Below are positions 11,001 to 19,651 of a DNA stretch of 64,000 nucleotides, piece after piece. Position 1 is the stretch's first letter, and each line of letters begins with the position of its first letter. The DNA lies in NCBI GenBank assembly GCA_024220505.1, contig JAKZZE010000021.1, positions 1,016,080 through 1,080,079 of the forward strand. The letters run 5' to 3'. Both the position numbers and the translations under genes were made by a program. This stretch comes from Rhizopus arrhizus. Its lineage: Eukaryota; Mucoromycota; Mucoromycetes; Mucorales; Rhizopodaceae. Under the pieces are notes generated by a model. That model worked only from the letters and a program-made list of their open reading frames with translations, was not told the DNA's origin and searched no databases.

Positions 11001-11644
11001 AGAGTCGAGTTCAGAACAGAGAGAGCATGTTCTTCACACCAGCGAAGCAGCACCGAACCTCGAGCATTGGCAACGGAATCACCTGTTAGTGCACCAAGAC
11101 GCGCGTTCAGATCACCACAGATGATCGTGTCGTCTGTCAAGGGCAACGAAACCAACACAGAAGAGACCTCGTCGTTGGACAAGGAAGGGGGCAAATACAG
11201 GCAGATGAGGCGCAAGGAGCGACCCAACCGCAGACCCAGAGCATACTTGGTATGAACCGGGAACTGTACCACAGCCATCGGACACCGAGGAGACACCAGA
11301 GCAGAGACACCTTGAGAGCCACGATAGCTGTTGATCACAGGAGAGCCATACAGGTTGAACTGTGTCCATGAAGTACGGATCCTGTGAGGCGGAAGCAACC
11401 AGGTTTCAGTGATAAACACCAGAGAGAACGACTGGCAGTGACGAAGAAGATCCTCGGCTGTGGATTCTTGAAGCCCATTGGCATTCCACAAGCCGATTGT
11501 GAGCGGAATAGAAGAAGTTGATGGTGGTAAAGGAGAGGACGGACCATGGGAGCCATGAGAAACCAAAGGAGAGGAAGGAGCTGGGACCATACCAGTAGCA
11601 GAGACCGAGGATACATTATAATGACAAGTATTACTACTCATCAT
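8093..11644 (-). CDS. LINE ORF2 polyprotein: APE-type endonuclease, reverse transcriptase, C-terminal zinc knuckle (1183 aa)
   Basis: Complete open frame. The APE-type endonuclease occupies about residues 48-280 (NANG at 54-57, ITETWL, CGDLNARLG, final GSDHKLLSL). The reverse transcriptase follows at about 530-800, with KAPGPDH, NYRPISLTS, FLDIKSAYDTVDRR, GVLQGSVLSPHLYS and the catalytic YADD. The C-terminal region has a Cx1Cx8Hx3C cluster (CPCGLGDTSRSHLMVC), as in many APE-type LINEs. No RNase H domain is recognisable. Expected role: nick the tRNA gene, then reverse-transcribe element RNA at the nick. Translation probably depends on coupling at the TAATG overlap with ORF1. The LINE clade cannot be assigned without a phylogeny. 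Confidence 0.95.
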   Translation of the reverse strand: MMSSNTCHYNVSSVSATGMVPAPSSPLVSHGSHGPSSPLPPSTSSIPLTIGLWNANGLQESTAEDLLRHCQSFSLVFITETWLLPPHRIRTSWTQFNLYGSPVINSYRGSQGVSALVSPRCPMAVVQFPVHTKYALGLRLGRSLRLICLYLPPSLSNDEVSSVLVSLPLTDDTIICGDLNARLGALTGDSVANARGSVLLRWCEEHALSVLNSTLAPGVPTFLSFRGGQVKQSMIDYFLTNMTSVLRSPRMQVYSDLSLGSDHKLLSLSFDYAVPDGYPSQPVLSSSSSSARRLWNLSRLKEPDVCSLYVATFQSLASPLVDQLKALKSSPPSAAPPIDALNDTLNEAIYSALDKSVGSRSSRPSQWKPFWNAHLQELADVREHHYRKWRRAIGIDKALWWDRHQVAQARFRSALKSAKRLSWRAFCDSLARGELARAMSKVKVIRNRRRQQVGFTHPDGPAAGANAMRQHLASVYSGDGLPSRRPDPLPSVSGMVPFDLDSQDPGVPSFSADSVGSLMRRLLLRKAPGPDHLRTEMLLPIKSVLAPLLSLLFSICYQWSYTPSLWRQAQVVPIHKKGDPTSPGNYRPISLTSIVRKLFEMCLFPFVEDVSPPLDVVQGGFRHQRSALDQALCLHDLMHSYRRRHNHYPVVAFLDIKSAYDTVDRRIIWQSMLASSAPLSLVSLLANMFDDVSVSVLLQNNVSDPFVPSTGVLQGSVLSPHLYSIYVNTLPVLLRSAASATTTSVLSVSPSGPPGPGALVPDGLPFGPLVGTAALSSSSPTPTPINSLLYADDVALVGSASEVRHMLDLAQIHSLTLGYKWSPPKCAVLNAPSPGSSRFVQMSLYGQDLPTTEEFTYLGVPFDGKGISVSAMIKHRSSSTLAAMAQLHSMGLNRQGFTLLLSSRLFAAFIRPKLEYGLAIARLTRKDGEELNRAQDRCLRMLVGGHRTASTVVLRHITNLPSMTFRADTLVLKFCLRFNGLPDDCLLSLLSSSVSSSLLTQLRKRQIVLDYPSDAPLSSSRLASWLRRYRQDQFHSFLQSTPQVLIRACRPVLRVDPILYLPASRADRSRLIRWRMGWIPGKPAPCPCGLGDTSRSHLMVCTLVPSALWCCLPVPPPDYVGHHIDYVLNLLPVSASARCPPFWSALCQILCHFDKICHPDIEYNSSSLPGQVWIDKSSAAAVP

Positions 11645-11646
11645 TA
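11642..11646 (-). promoter_or_regulatory. TAATG stop-start overlap between ORF1 and ORF2, copy B
   Basis: The ORF1 TAA (11646-11644) shares its final A with the first ORF2 ATG (11644-11642). A second in-frame ATG follows at once. Confidence 0.7.
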
Positions 11647-12630
11647 TAATGATCCAAAGCTAGAGCGAGAGGCAGGACGGTGATGCTCATAGTCATCAAG
11701 AGCCATGTCTTCAGCCATGTCATCGTAATGGCGGGTTGTCTTTGGACGGTCTTCTTTAGCAGACAGCACTTCAGAGACTGTCTCATCAGAGACAAGGGCT
11801 TGCGCCAACAAGTAACGAGAGACAGAGACAGCAACAGGATAGCGCAAGCGCTCTAAAGCCTTGCGAGAGCGGTCATCGTTGATGAGCGAGATGGCATGAC
11901 TACGCTCCTCAGCAGAAACAGAGTCAAACTTGGGATCAGCCAGGTTGGCAGGATCAAGTGGATCAAAGGTATCCAAGCTAGGGATCTTGGCCTTTTCCAA
12001 CAAGGACAGAAGAGCAGGCTTGTACTGCAGATGTACAAGAAGACCGACAACAGAGTGGGCAGGATAGCAAACATCCAGGATACGCCAACTATCCACACCA
12101 AGACGAGAGAGACGACGACGAGCTTCGGTGTAGGTCATCCTACGAGAGCGAGGTATGTAAACATACTCGAAGCCTTGTTCACCAGTTACAGGCTGGAAAC
12201 CACGAGCAGCAGCGGCACGACGACGGAGTTTGTTCTTGGCAGAACGAGAAACAACAGTAGCCCAAGAAGAGGCAGCAGTACCCAAGGAGGGCGAAGGAAC
12301 GGACTCTTTAGCACCATTATGAGCGGCAGCAGAAGAAACAGCGGTAGTTGAATTAGGGGTGCTTGTAGGGGCCCCGGCAGTTTGTGCGGCCAGTTGGGAC
12401 CGCAAGGAAGCAATCTCATTGGCCTGAGACAGGTTTGTTTCGGTAAGGCGAGCGTTCTCACCTCGCAGAGTTTCAAGCTCTAGCTTGAGCTGCTCTAAAG
12501 CAGAGAGACGAGCAGTGACAGCTTCCAGTGCGTGACTTAGATTCTGAATTGTGACTTCGAGCTCGGACGAATTGGGTCCGGCGGCGGCATTCAGGATTTT
12601 GGATCCTCTAGTATTTCTTGTTGATGACAT
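11644..12630 (-). CDS. LINE ORF1 protein, copy B
   Basis: Open frame of 328 codons starting at the true ATG at 12630 (an upstream TTG at 12651 is in frame). It has the same layout as copy A ORF1: coiled coil with leucine heptads near residues 30-85, an alanine/serine-rich linker, a basic patch and an RRM-like module with the motifs ILDVCYPAHSVVGLLVHLQY and DTFDPLDPANLADP. The second motif is also present in the ORF1 of the tRNA-Ile family (FDPLDPVNLADP), showing that the two LINE families are related. Presumed RNA chaperone or ribonucleoprotein component. Confidence 0.88.
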   Translation of the reverse strand: MSSTRNTRGSKILNAAAGPNSSELEVTIQNLSHALEAVTARLSALEQLKLELETLRGENARLTETNLSQANEIASLRSQLAAQTAGAPTSTPNSTTAVSSAAAHNGAKESVPSPSLGTAASSWATVVSRSAKNKLRRRAAAARGFQPVTGEQGFEYVYIPRSRRMTYTEARRRLSRLGVDSWRILDVCYPAHSVVGLLVHLQYKPALLSLLEKAKIPSLDTFDPLDPANLADPKFDSVSAEERSHAISLINDDRSRKALERLRYPVAVSVSRYLLAQALVSDETVSEVLSAKEDRPKTTRHYDDMAEDMALDDYEHHRPASRSSFGSL

Positions 12631-12770
12631 TTGGATGCAAACTTTCAGCAACGATTAAGCAACAAGCAGTAAAGATATCAGAATAAGAGTTGAACCAAAT
12701 AAAAGTATAGATCAAAAGGAGTCGATTGATGTAAAAAATTGTTGATGGATGGATAGATTTGGTGTAGATA

Positions 12771-12817
12771 TCGGCTTTCCAAAAAGAGTCAAGTTTACCT
12801 TTTTAACCAAAAGCGAA
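12771..12817 (+). repeat. Second copy of the tRNA-Asp 5' flank, beyond the 5' end of LINE B
   Basis: It matches 7206-7253 with only a few differences (TCGGCTTTCC start, ACCTTTTTAACC core, AAGCGAA end). It then diverges just before the tRNA 5' end would begin. The two copies bracket the SINE 1 plus LINE B cluster as direct repeats. Confidence 0.7.
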
Positions 12818-13525
12818 TGACAGTTGCTAATATGTATGTTATGTCTAGTTTCGCTATACGGTGAAGTGATAACAGAAACCAATTAATAGAAGACTGTAAA
12901 GACTATTAATGTACAATAACAACAAAGTTAACAATATAAACTAGTTCTTGACTTCAATTGCTTGAACGTGCAAAAAGAATTTACTCGGCACCCAAAATTA
13001 ATTTTAGCGGGAAGAAAGCCTTTCGTTTATTACTTTACAACAATAGATACTTTGGAATACATATTAATATAAAGGTAATTGGGGAAAATATACAATTGTA
13101 AAGAGGATTATGGTGATTTTTGATAAATAAAGTATATGATGTATCAATTGAGTATTCGTCTTCATGTTGATTTTAATGGTGTTCTTTTCTGTTTAGTGTG
13201 CTGGCACATTGGGTGAATAATGCGTCCAGAGATCGTCTTCTTGATGTATCCTATGAGGGATAGAAAATAATAGGTAAGAAAAATAATGTCGGCCAATTGT
13301 GACGTGTGTCTTTTCAATTCCCGATGCGGTGAAGCTGATTATTTTCCTTTCCCCTTATTTTCTTTTACATTTTCTTCAATAACGTCTGTTAGAGTTATCC
13401 AACCACACCGAAAAGCATACCATTCGAATCGCCATGAAAAGGAGTATCTTTTGAATACAAAATAAGCTTTAAAAATCAAAAAGGAATCAAAGGCGATCAT
13501 CGACCAAAATCCGACTTCGTCACGA
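12818..13525. other. Intergenic AT-rich DNA, nothing recognised
   Basis: No open frame with protein features and no RNA gene found. The last four bases (ACGA, 13522-13525) form the target duplication of the Ty3/gypsy element that follows. Confidence 0.6.
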
Positions 13526-13906
13526 TGTGAAGAGCACTAACAGACAATTGTAGATGAGGATAGATATAAGGTAAGTCAACAGTTCTTCAAGACTTTGACT
13601 TAACACAAAAATAATAAAATGACGTTAAAGATGATTCTTTATTTTATGAAAATGTGAATGCTGTTTATATTCATGGATATTCAAATATTGTCTAAGGGAT
13701 ATAGTTCATTCTTTAATTTTTGCATTCTTTGCTTATGCCTAAGGTACAGTTGATACAGACGCGCCTTTTTCCTTTCCCGATTTGGTATTGTTGGTTTGAA
13801 CTTCCGTTTGTTCGGTCGGTACCTGAATGGAAGGTTATATTCAACTTCTATTGGCTGATTTGGCATTCCGCTGGTTGGTTGGGTTTCCTCTAGGGAGGTC
13901 TTGACA
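13526..13906 (-). repeat. 3' LTR of Ty3/gypsy element 1
   Basis: 381 bp, TGTGAAGAGC...GGTCTTGACA on the plus strand, matching 19245-19625. The end of the pol frame (about 75 codons) lies inside this LTR. Confidence 0.95.
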
Positions 13907-16900
13907 TTACCCCCTCGGCAGAGGGATGTTCGTCCTCGAACATTGTGATCAGCGGTTTCACACGTTGAATGAATTGAAGAAGAGAGAGACATCTTAGAAG
14001 CAATAGAGGACGTAGGAGAGGAAACGACAACCGAAGGAGGACCCGGGCTTTGTACAACTGTAGAAGGAGAGACGTCAGAGACAAATGGGACATTGGCAGG
14101 CGGAGCGATAACCACGGTTTTGTCAATTTTTTCTTGTTCTTCCAAAATAAATTCAGGCATTTCAACATCTTCAGAAACAACAGAAGCAACCGGAGAAAGA
14201 TAAATCGAGCTTGCACGACTACGAACCGATGGAGTAGGAGCAGACGGTAATGGCTCATTGTGAATGGGGTTAAGAACTGGTGTTGAGGCAGACGGGCTAA
14301 TTGGCTGACTAGGCAACTGGGATGTAACAGCAGTAATTGGCGCATCAGAAGGAATCTGGGAACTAGGGTGTTTATTATTATCAGCGTGCGAGTGGACAAG
14401 GCTTGAAGAAACAGCAGGGGGAACCAAAAGAGGCAAACCAGAGTTAGGAATGACGACAGTAGCAGAAGGTGAGTCAGAGGGGTCGATTGTTAAGTCAATG
14501 GGGACATTAACGGAAGATTTGACAGGAAGAGATTCTGATTGAACAATGGGGTCAACAGGATCGTTTGCATTAGTAGCAGGCAAAACAAAAGTGGAAGAAT
14601 CACTCCTGGAGGAAGACGTGGCGACTGGTATTAGTGGGATGGCAGAAGCAGCACCAGCAGATTGCATAGCATTTCTCCAGTGACGACGAGCAGCGGTGGG
14701 GTCATACCACGGTTCTGTGGGAGTAATACCATGAGCGGGTTTAAGACGGTCAGCATGGACAAGAGACTTGAGCGGTTCACCAGCTAAGGTTTGGAGTTGA
14801 TAGGTACCATAGTCAGGAAATGACTTCACAACGATATATGGACCTTTGTATTGGGGCTCAAGACCATAGCGACCTTCGTTAGTAAGCATGACTTTATCAC
14901 CAACTTCGATGTTCAACTGTTTAACATGCAAATCCCACTTAGTCTTGTCTTTTTCTGCCATGGCCTTCATCTTAAATTCAGCAGAAGCACGCGCTTGACC
15001 TAATGCAGCTAGTTCTCGGGAAGTAATATCAGCAACAGTGCGTGGATCGGCAAAAGTGGTCTTGTCAATATAAGGCTGAAGAACATCACCTGGAAGACGA
15101 GGCTCGCGACCATAGGTGAGATAGAAAGGGCTAAACCCAGTAGTGGTATGCACGCGGATACGACAAGCCCACAGAGCGGCATTTATGAAATCATCCCAGC
15201 GATGGAGGGCACCATTGACATATTTACGAAGCATGCCTTTGAAAACACCATTGAAACGTTCAACCTTGGAATTTGTACGTGGATGAAAGGCTGAGGTAAG
15301 TTTATGATGCGTGCCAACTTTCTTGAGATAAGCATTGACAAGTCCACTGTTGAAATTAGCTCCACGATCTGTTAGAATCTCTGAAGGGCAACCAAAACGC
15401 ATTACGATCTCATCATAGATAAAATCTGCGACTGCTTCTTTACTAGCAACAGGGACCGCACGAGCAATAGGCCAATTAGTTGCATAATCAACAGCAACAA
15501 GGATCCAACGGTTGCCCTGCAAGGACGTGGGTAGTTCGCCAATGAAGTCTAAGTGCCAACGATCAAACGCAGTGGGGACCTTGAGCGGATGCATTACATC
15601 TTTATGAATTTGGCTGCGGCGACTATTAACTTGGCATGATGGGCACATGGATAACCAGGCTTTCAAGTCAGAACGCATAGACGGCCACCAGAACCGAGGG
15701 ATAAAGAGTTTAAGCATGGTATCGAAATTAGCGTGACCAAAACCTTCGTGGAAGTTTGCAACAATGTCAGCACGGCGAGCATAGGGCAAAAAGGGTACTG
15801 CTTTGATTGTACCAGAGCCATCAATAATAACCTTTCGATAGACGCGACGATCGCGTACCACAAAATCGTTACGATGCTTGTCTAGTAGTTTTCGATTTTT
15901 TTGGTCTTTGACACGCTCTTCGTTGATGTACAACATAGGCCAATCCATTGGTTCACCTGCACGAGAGAGACCATCTTGGATCCATGAAGAATACAAGTAC
16001 TCAGGTTCCAGCGAATGAGAAGCACACAATGAAGCAGGGCTACCAATACGAGAAAGAATATCCGGTACATTGTTATCTTTTCCAGGCTTGTATTGAATAT
16101 CGGGTGCGTATAACTCCAGTTCAGCAATCCAACGTACTAATCGAGGCGTAGGTTTATCTTGCTCACGAAAGTATTTCAAAGGGAGGTGATCAGAGTAAAC
16201 TGTATAACCACCAGCACAACCATCAATGAAACAACGCCAGGTGCGCAAAGCATGTATTATTCCCAGCAGTTCACGTTCTTGGGGTGGATAGGACCGTTCG
16301 GGTGCAGAGAACTTTTTAGATTCGTACGCAACAGGACTCCATTGGGTAGGGTCGTTATCAGAAGGCTGTAATAAGACAGCACCACAACCGTAGTCAGAGG
16401 CATCAGTTTCAATTCGGTATGGTTTATTCATGGCAGGCATTTGCAAGACAGGAGCACTAGTCAGCAATTCTTTGATTTTGTCGAAACTAGTCTGGCAATC
16501 GGCTGTCCAAATGATCGGGCGTTTTTTAGGACCAACACCACGAGTTAAATCGGTCAGAGGTGCAGCGATTGCAGCAAAGCGAGGGATAAACCGGCGGTAG
16601 TGTTGCGCAAGGCCCATAAATTGACGGACTTCTTGAACGTTACTAAGACGTGGCCAATTTCTTATAGCATCGACTTTAGCTGGGCTAGGCAAAATACCAC
16701 TAGGAGTGATCTTGAATCCAACGAAAATCAACTCTTGTTTGCCAAATTCGCACTTTTTCAAGTTAGCAATTAACTGGGCATCACGTAAGAGACACAGGAC
16801 ATGACGAACATGTTGTTGATGCTCTTCTTTAGTTTTGCTGAAAATTAATATGTCATCCAAATATACCAATGCAAATTTGTCAAGACAGTCATTTAGAACA

Positions 16901-18039
16901 CGATTCATGAGACTTTGAAAAGTGGGCGGTGCATTTGTCAAACCAAAAGGTAAAACAAGGAATTCATATTGGCCATATCTTGTATTGAAAGCAGTTTTAG
17001 GAACGTCTTCAGAAGCTATTCTGACTTGGTGATAACCACTTTTCAGATCAAGGCTTGTAAAGAATTTAGCACCTTTTAAACGATCAAGACATTCATCAAT
17101 ACGAGGGAGTGGATGTGAGTTTCGAACGGTAAGTTTGTTGAGAGCGCGATAGTCGATGCACATTCTCATTGATCCATCTTTTTTACGAACAAACAAAACG
17201 GGTGCACCCCAAGGAGAGCTACTTGGGCGAATTAGACCTAGTGACAGCAACTCCTTCAATTGTTTTTGCAATTCATCCAACTCGGCAGGACTCATTTTGA
17301 AGGGTGATCGATTGACCGGTTTAGCATCACCAGTATTAATGACATGAGCAACGCCACGGTCAGGAGGAAGACCTGGGAGATCATCGCGAAAAACAGTCGT
17401 AAACTCCTTGATCAGGTTATCCCAATAAGTACCAGAAGCAAGACTAGCCACAGAATCAACCAAACAAGCATTATCAATATAGGGATGTTTCATATAGAGC
17501 AAGAAACTTTGTGCACCTTGTTTGATAACGCGCTGAACTTGTTTGTGTGATATCAAGTAATTGATTTGTGGTCTAGTTATGGTGCTTTTAGTTACTGTAC
17601 TTATGTTACAGGGGGATAACTTAACTGAATTATTTTTATCAGGTATGATCCATGTATCAGAGGACCAGTCAGGCTTTGGCTTTATCATTGTTAACCATGA
17701 ACGACCAAGTATCAGGTCAAACTTTGTAGGGAACACGTAGGCTTGTATCGAACAGTGAAATCCATTCAAATTAAGATCCAAATGTACTTTTTCAGTAATT
17801 TCAGTAATCTGTCCACCAGCTGTTTCAACCTGACGATCATCGATCATTGTGGAATATTTAGCTAGGTGCGCGATATTCGGTGAGACATGGTTTTCTGATG
17901 CACCACTATCAATAAGAATTTTAATTGTACGATTCTTGATTAGGCCCTCGTATACTGGTAGATTGGTCATCATGGTATGCAACTCTGTTATGTGTATTAA
18001 ATCATTTGTCAAACTTTGTTCATAAACAATAGGCTGCAA
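13681..18039 (-). CDS. pol: Ty3/gypsy Pol polyprotein (protease, RT, RNase H, integrase), about 1450 aa
   Basis: Uninterrupted frame. Protease motif DSGA at residues 44-47; RT with PFGLTNAPPTFQ and catalytic YLDD at 393-396; RNase H with ETDASDYGCGAVLLQ; integrase zinc domain HEGFGHANFD...CPSCQ, catalytic D in HLDFIGEL, D in LTDRGANFN and E in KVERFNG; then a GPY/F-like module (YKGPYIVV). About 330 residues of Ser/Pro/Val-rich tail follow, with no chromodomain, and the final 75 codons come from the LTR. The listed start is a TTG; the frame is open upstream to overlap the gag stop by some 17 nt in the -1 frame. Expression as Gag-Pol by a -1 shift is therefore plausible. Confidence 0.93.
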   Translation of the reverse strand: MQPIVYEQSLTNDLIHITELHTMMTNLPVYEGLIKNRTIKILIDSGASENHVSPNIAHLAKYSTMIDDRQVETAGGQITEITEKVHLDLNLNGFHCSIQAYVFPTKFDLILGRSWLTMIKPKPDWSSDTWIIPDKNNSVKLSPCNISTVTKSTITRPQINYLISHKQVQRVIKQGAQSFLLYMKHPYIDNACLVDSVASLASGTYWDNLIKEFTTVFRDDLPGLPPDRGVAHVINTGDAKPVNRSPFKMSPAELDELQKQLKELLSLGLIRPSSSPWGAPVLFVRKKDGSMRMCIDYRALNKLTVRNSHPLPRIDECLDRLKGAKFFTSLDLKSGYHQVRIASEDVPKTAFNTRYGQYEFLVLPFGLTNAPPTFQSLMNRVLNDCLDKFALVYLDDILIFSKTKEEHQQHVRHVLCLLRDAQLIANLKKCEFGKQELIFVGFKITPSGILPSPAKVDAIRNWPRLSNVQEVRQFMGLAQHYRRFIPRFAAIAAPLTDLTRGVGPKKRPIIWTADCQTSFDKIKELLTSAPVLQMPAMNKPYRIETDASDYGCGAVLLQPSDNDPTQWSPVAYESKKFSAPERSYPPQERELLGIIHALRTWRCFIDGCAGGYTVYSDHLPLKYFREQDKPTPRLVRWIAELELYAPDIQYKPGKDNNVPDILSRIGSPASLCASHSLEPEYLYSSWIQDGLSRAGEPMDWPMLYINEERVKDQKNRKLLDKHRNDFVVRDRRVYRKVIIDGSGTIKAVPFLPYARRADIVANFHEGFGHANFDTMLKLFIPRFWWPSMRSDLKAWLSMCPSCQVNSRRSQIHKDVMHPLKVPTAFDRWHLDFIGELPTSLQGNRWILVAVDYATNWPIARAVPVASKEAVADFIYDEIVMRFGCPSEILTDRGANFNSGLVNAYLKKVGTHHKLTSAFHPRTNSKVERFNGVFKGMLRKYVNGALHRWDDFINAALWACRIRVHTTTGFSPFYLTYGREPRLPGDVLQPYIDKTTFADPRTVADITSRELAALGQARASAEFKMKAMAEKDKTKWDLHVKQLNIEVGDKVMLTNEGRYGLEPQYKGPYIVVKSFPDYGTYQLQTLAGEPLKSLVHADRLKPAHGITPTEPWYDPTAARRHWRNAMQSAGAASAIPLIPVATSSSRSDSSTFVLPATNANDPVDPIVQSESLPVKSSVNVPIDLTIDPSDSPSATVVIPNSGLPLLVPPAVSSSLVHSHADNNKHPSSQIPSDAPITAVTSQLPSQPISPSASTPVLNPIHNEPLPSAPTPSVRSRASSIYLSPVASVVSEDVEMPEFILEEQEKIDKTVVIAPPANVPFVSDVSPSTVVQSPGPPSVVVSSPTSSIASKMSLSSSIHSTCETADHNVRGRTSLCRGGNVKTSLEETQPTSGMPNQPIEVEYNLPFRYRPNKRKFKPTIPNRERKKARLYQLYLRHKQRMQKLKNELYPLDNI
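13907..13916 (-). promoter_or_regulatory. Polypurine tract of Ty3/gypsy element 1
   Basis: On the minus strand GAGGGGGTAA lies directly before the 3' LTR, the usual position of the plus-strand primer. Confidence 0.75.
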
Positions 18040-18167
18040 TTCTAATGGACCAGCGTTAACAGCAAGGACGGAGGAATAGTTGTCAAAGTCATTCAGTTTA
18101 TTATTACTATAATCGTTTAATGGAAGGTTTTCATGTTCACGTAGTTGTACTTCCTGATCAACTACGT

Positions 18168-19160
18168 TTAATGAAAATCCTGCTTGTTACCATGGTTGTT
18201 GGGTTGACGGCCATTACCACCGTAGTTTCGATTGTTATTACCATTATTGGAACCATTATAATTACGACTACTATTGCTACCACCACGAATCTTGTTAAAT
18301 CTTTCATTGTCAAGACGCTTGATATCTTGAATTCTGATTCGACAATTTGCACGACGATGTCCTTTATTACCACAATAGAAGCATGTACCATTGTTTCCTT
18401 GCCGATTTTGATTACGACTGCGAAAATCCAGGGCATCTAATTCCATGGGGTCATTAATTTCAGGTGGAACTGGCTTATGCATGCCGCCAAAGTTGTTCAA
18501 ACGCTGACTGTAACGATTGCCATTATAATGATTTGTATCGATATGTTCGAACTGTGCAGAGTCGAATGATATAGCAGCATGGACAGCAGCCTTGAGTGTT
18601 GTGGCATTAATTTGACGAATATGGCAACGAGTACGAGGGTCTTGTAGACCCCTCATAAATCTGTCACATGATTCGTCATCCGAAATTCCAGGGATACCGA
18701 CAATTATATCCATAAATCCATTTATGTAATCGACCAAGGAGCCAGTCTGAACATAGTTCTGCAACTTATCACGAGCAAGCCTTCTTGAATTTTCAGGACG
18801 GAAGAAGTCGATCAATTCTTTTTTGAATGTTGTCCAATCGGTAGGTTCATCATTAGCTACTTCAAGAGAGCGGTACCAAGCCTCTGCACGTCCCCGTAGT
18901 AAGGTCAAAGCATAATTTTTCGTACGGACATTCTCCCATTGATTGAATTCGCTAAATCTTTCAATAGACCTTAACCAAGAGTCAATGATTAAAGCATCTC
19001 TTGTACCGTTGTACGTTGAAGGTTCCGCAGTTTTATAGCTACCACTATTGTTTTGCAAGGCACGAGTAAATTCACGAATTAGAATAGATATGTCACCATT
19101 CATATTAATACCTTCACCTAAGGTATTCTCACCAACGACTCTTTCTTGATTATCACCCAT
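18168..19160 (-). CDS. gag: Ty3/gypsy Gag (330 aa) with CCHC zinc knuckle
   Basis: The first true ATG is at 19160 (an upstream TTG is in frame). The middle contains a retrotransposon-Gag-like capsid region (PSTYNGTRDALIIDSWLRSI, LLRGRAEAWYRSL, FRPENSRRLARDKL). A nucleocapsid knuckle, CFYCGNKGHRRANC, lies near residues 261-274 with the spacing CX2CX4HX4C. The C-terminus is rich in Asn, Gly and Arg. It forms the particle and binds element RNA. Its stop lies just inside the start of the overlapping pol frame. Confidence 0.93.
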   Translation of the reverse strand: MGDNQERVVGENTLGEGINMNGDISILIREFTRALQNNSGSYKTAEPSTYNGTRDALIIDSWLRSIERFSEFNQWENVRTKNYALTLLRGRAEAWYRSLEVANDEPTDWTTFKKELIDFFRPENSRRLARDKLQNYVQTGSLVDYINGFMDIIVGIPGISDDESCDRFMRGLQDPRTRCHIRQINATTLKAAVHAAISFDSAQFEHIDTNHYNGNRYSQRLNNFGGMHKPVPPEINDPMELDALDFRSRNQNRQGNNGTCFYCGNKGHRRANCRIRIQDIKRLDNERFNKIRGGSNSSRNYNGSNNGNNNRNYGGNGRQPNNHGNKQDFH

Positions 19161-19230
19161 TGTTAACAAATTAAGACGTTTAGATAAGTCTTCCAGATTA
19201 AATTAAATACACAGCAGATAAAGAACACCG

Positions 19231-19242
19231 CAGATGCTACCA
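19231..19242 (-). promoter_or_regulatory. Primer binding site of Ty3/gypsy element 1
   Basis: On the minus strand TGGTAGCATCTG begins 2 nt after the 5' LTR. The TGGTAGC start is complementary to a tRNA ending in GCTACCA, as initiator Met tRNAs do; I cannot confirm which tRNA is used. Confidence 0.65.
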
Positions 19243-19244
19243 AA

Positions 19245-19625
19245 TGTGAAGAGCACTAACAGACAATTGTAGATGAGGATAGATATAAGGTAAGTCAACA
19301 GTTCTTCAAGACTTTGACTTAACACAAAAATAATAAAATGACATTAAAGATGATTCTTTATTTTATGAAAATGTGAATGCTATTTATATTCATGGATATT
19401 CAAATATTGTCTAAGGGATATAGTTCATTCTTTAATTTTTGCATTCTTTGCTTATGCCTAAGGTACAGTTGATACAGACGCGCCTTTTTCCTTTCCCGAT
19501 TTGGTATTGTTGGTTTGAACTTCCGTTTGTTCGGTCGGTACCTGAATGGAAGGTTATATTCAACTTCTATTGGCTGATTTGGCATTCCGCTGGTTGGTTG
19601 GGTTTCCTCTAGGGAGGTCTTGACA
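19245..19625 (-). repeat. 5' LTR of Ty3/gypsy element 1
   Basis: 381 bp, differing from the 3' LTR at about two sites (for example GACATTAAAG against GACGTTAAAG). It carries the same 75-codon open frame that ends pol in the other LTR. Confidence 0.95.
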
Positions 19626-19651
19626 ACGAAAGAAAATCTTCGGTAGTATAG
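19626..19651 (+). other. tRNA-Asp 5' flank end plus first 15 nt (remnant)
   Basis: ACGAAAGAAAA followed by TCTTCGGTAGTATAG (19637-19651), the same upstream bases and tRNA 15-mer as at 7250-7276. The tRNA stops at nucleotide 15, as at the other family-1 junctions. Confidence 0.75.

Larger units (their letters stand above)
7834..12760 (-). mobile_element. Family-1 LINE (tRNA-Asp family), copy B, full length and apparently intact
   Basis: A 4.9-kb non-LTR element with two complete, overlapping ORFs, a 5' leader of about 130 bp and a 3' UTR of about 260 bp ending in AATAAAAATCTTCGT. The 3' end abuts the tRNA-Asp 15-mer at 7819-7833. No tRNA-Asp 15-mer is present at the 5' junction. Instead, just beyond it at 12771-12817, lies a copy of the tRNA-Asp upstream flank. 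Because both ORFs are open, this is the best candidate for an autonomous source element in the window. Confidence 0.93.
13526..19625 (-). mobile_element. Ty3/gypsy LTR retrotransposon 1, nearly intact
   Basis: Two 381-bp LTRs with TG...CA ends differ at about two positions, so the insertion is young. Inside, on the minus strand, are a PBS, gag, pol (PR-RT-RH-IN) and a polypurine tract. A 4-bp duplication ACGA (13522-13525 and 19626-19629) flanks it. The 5' LTR (right side) ends 11 bp upstream of a tRNA-Asp 5' fragment, resembling the placement of yeast Ty3 near pol III start sites. Both genes are open, so this copy may be active. Confidence 0.95.
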
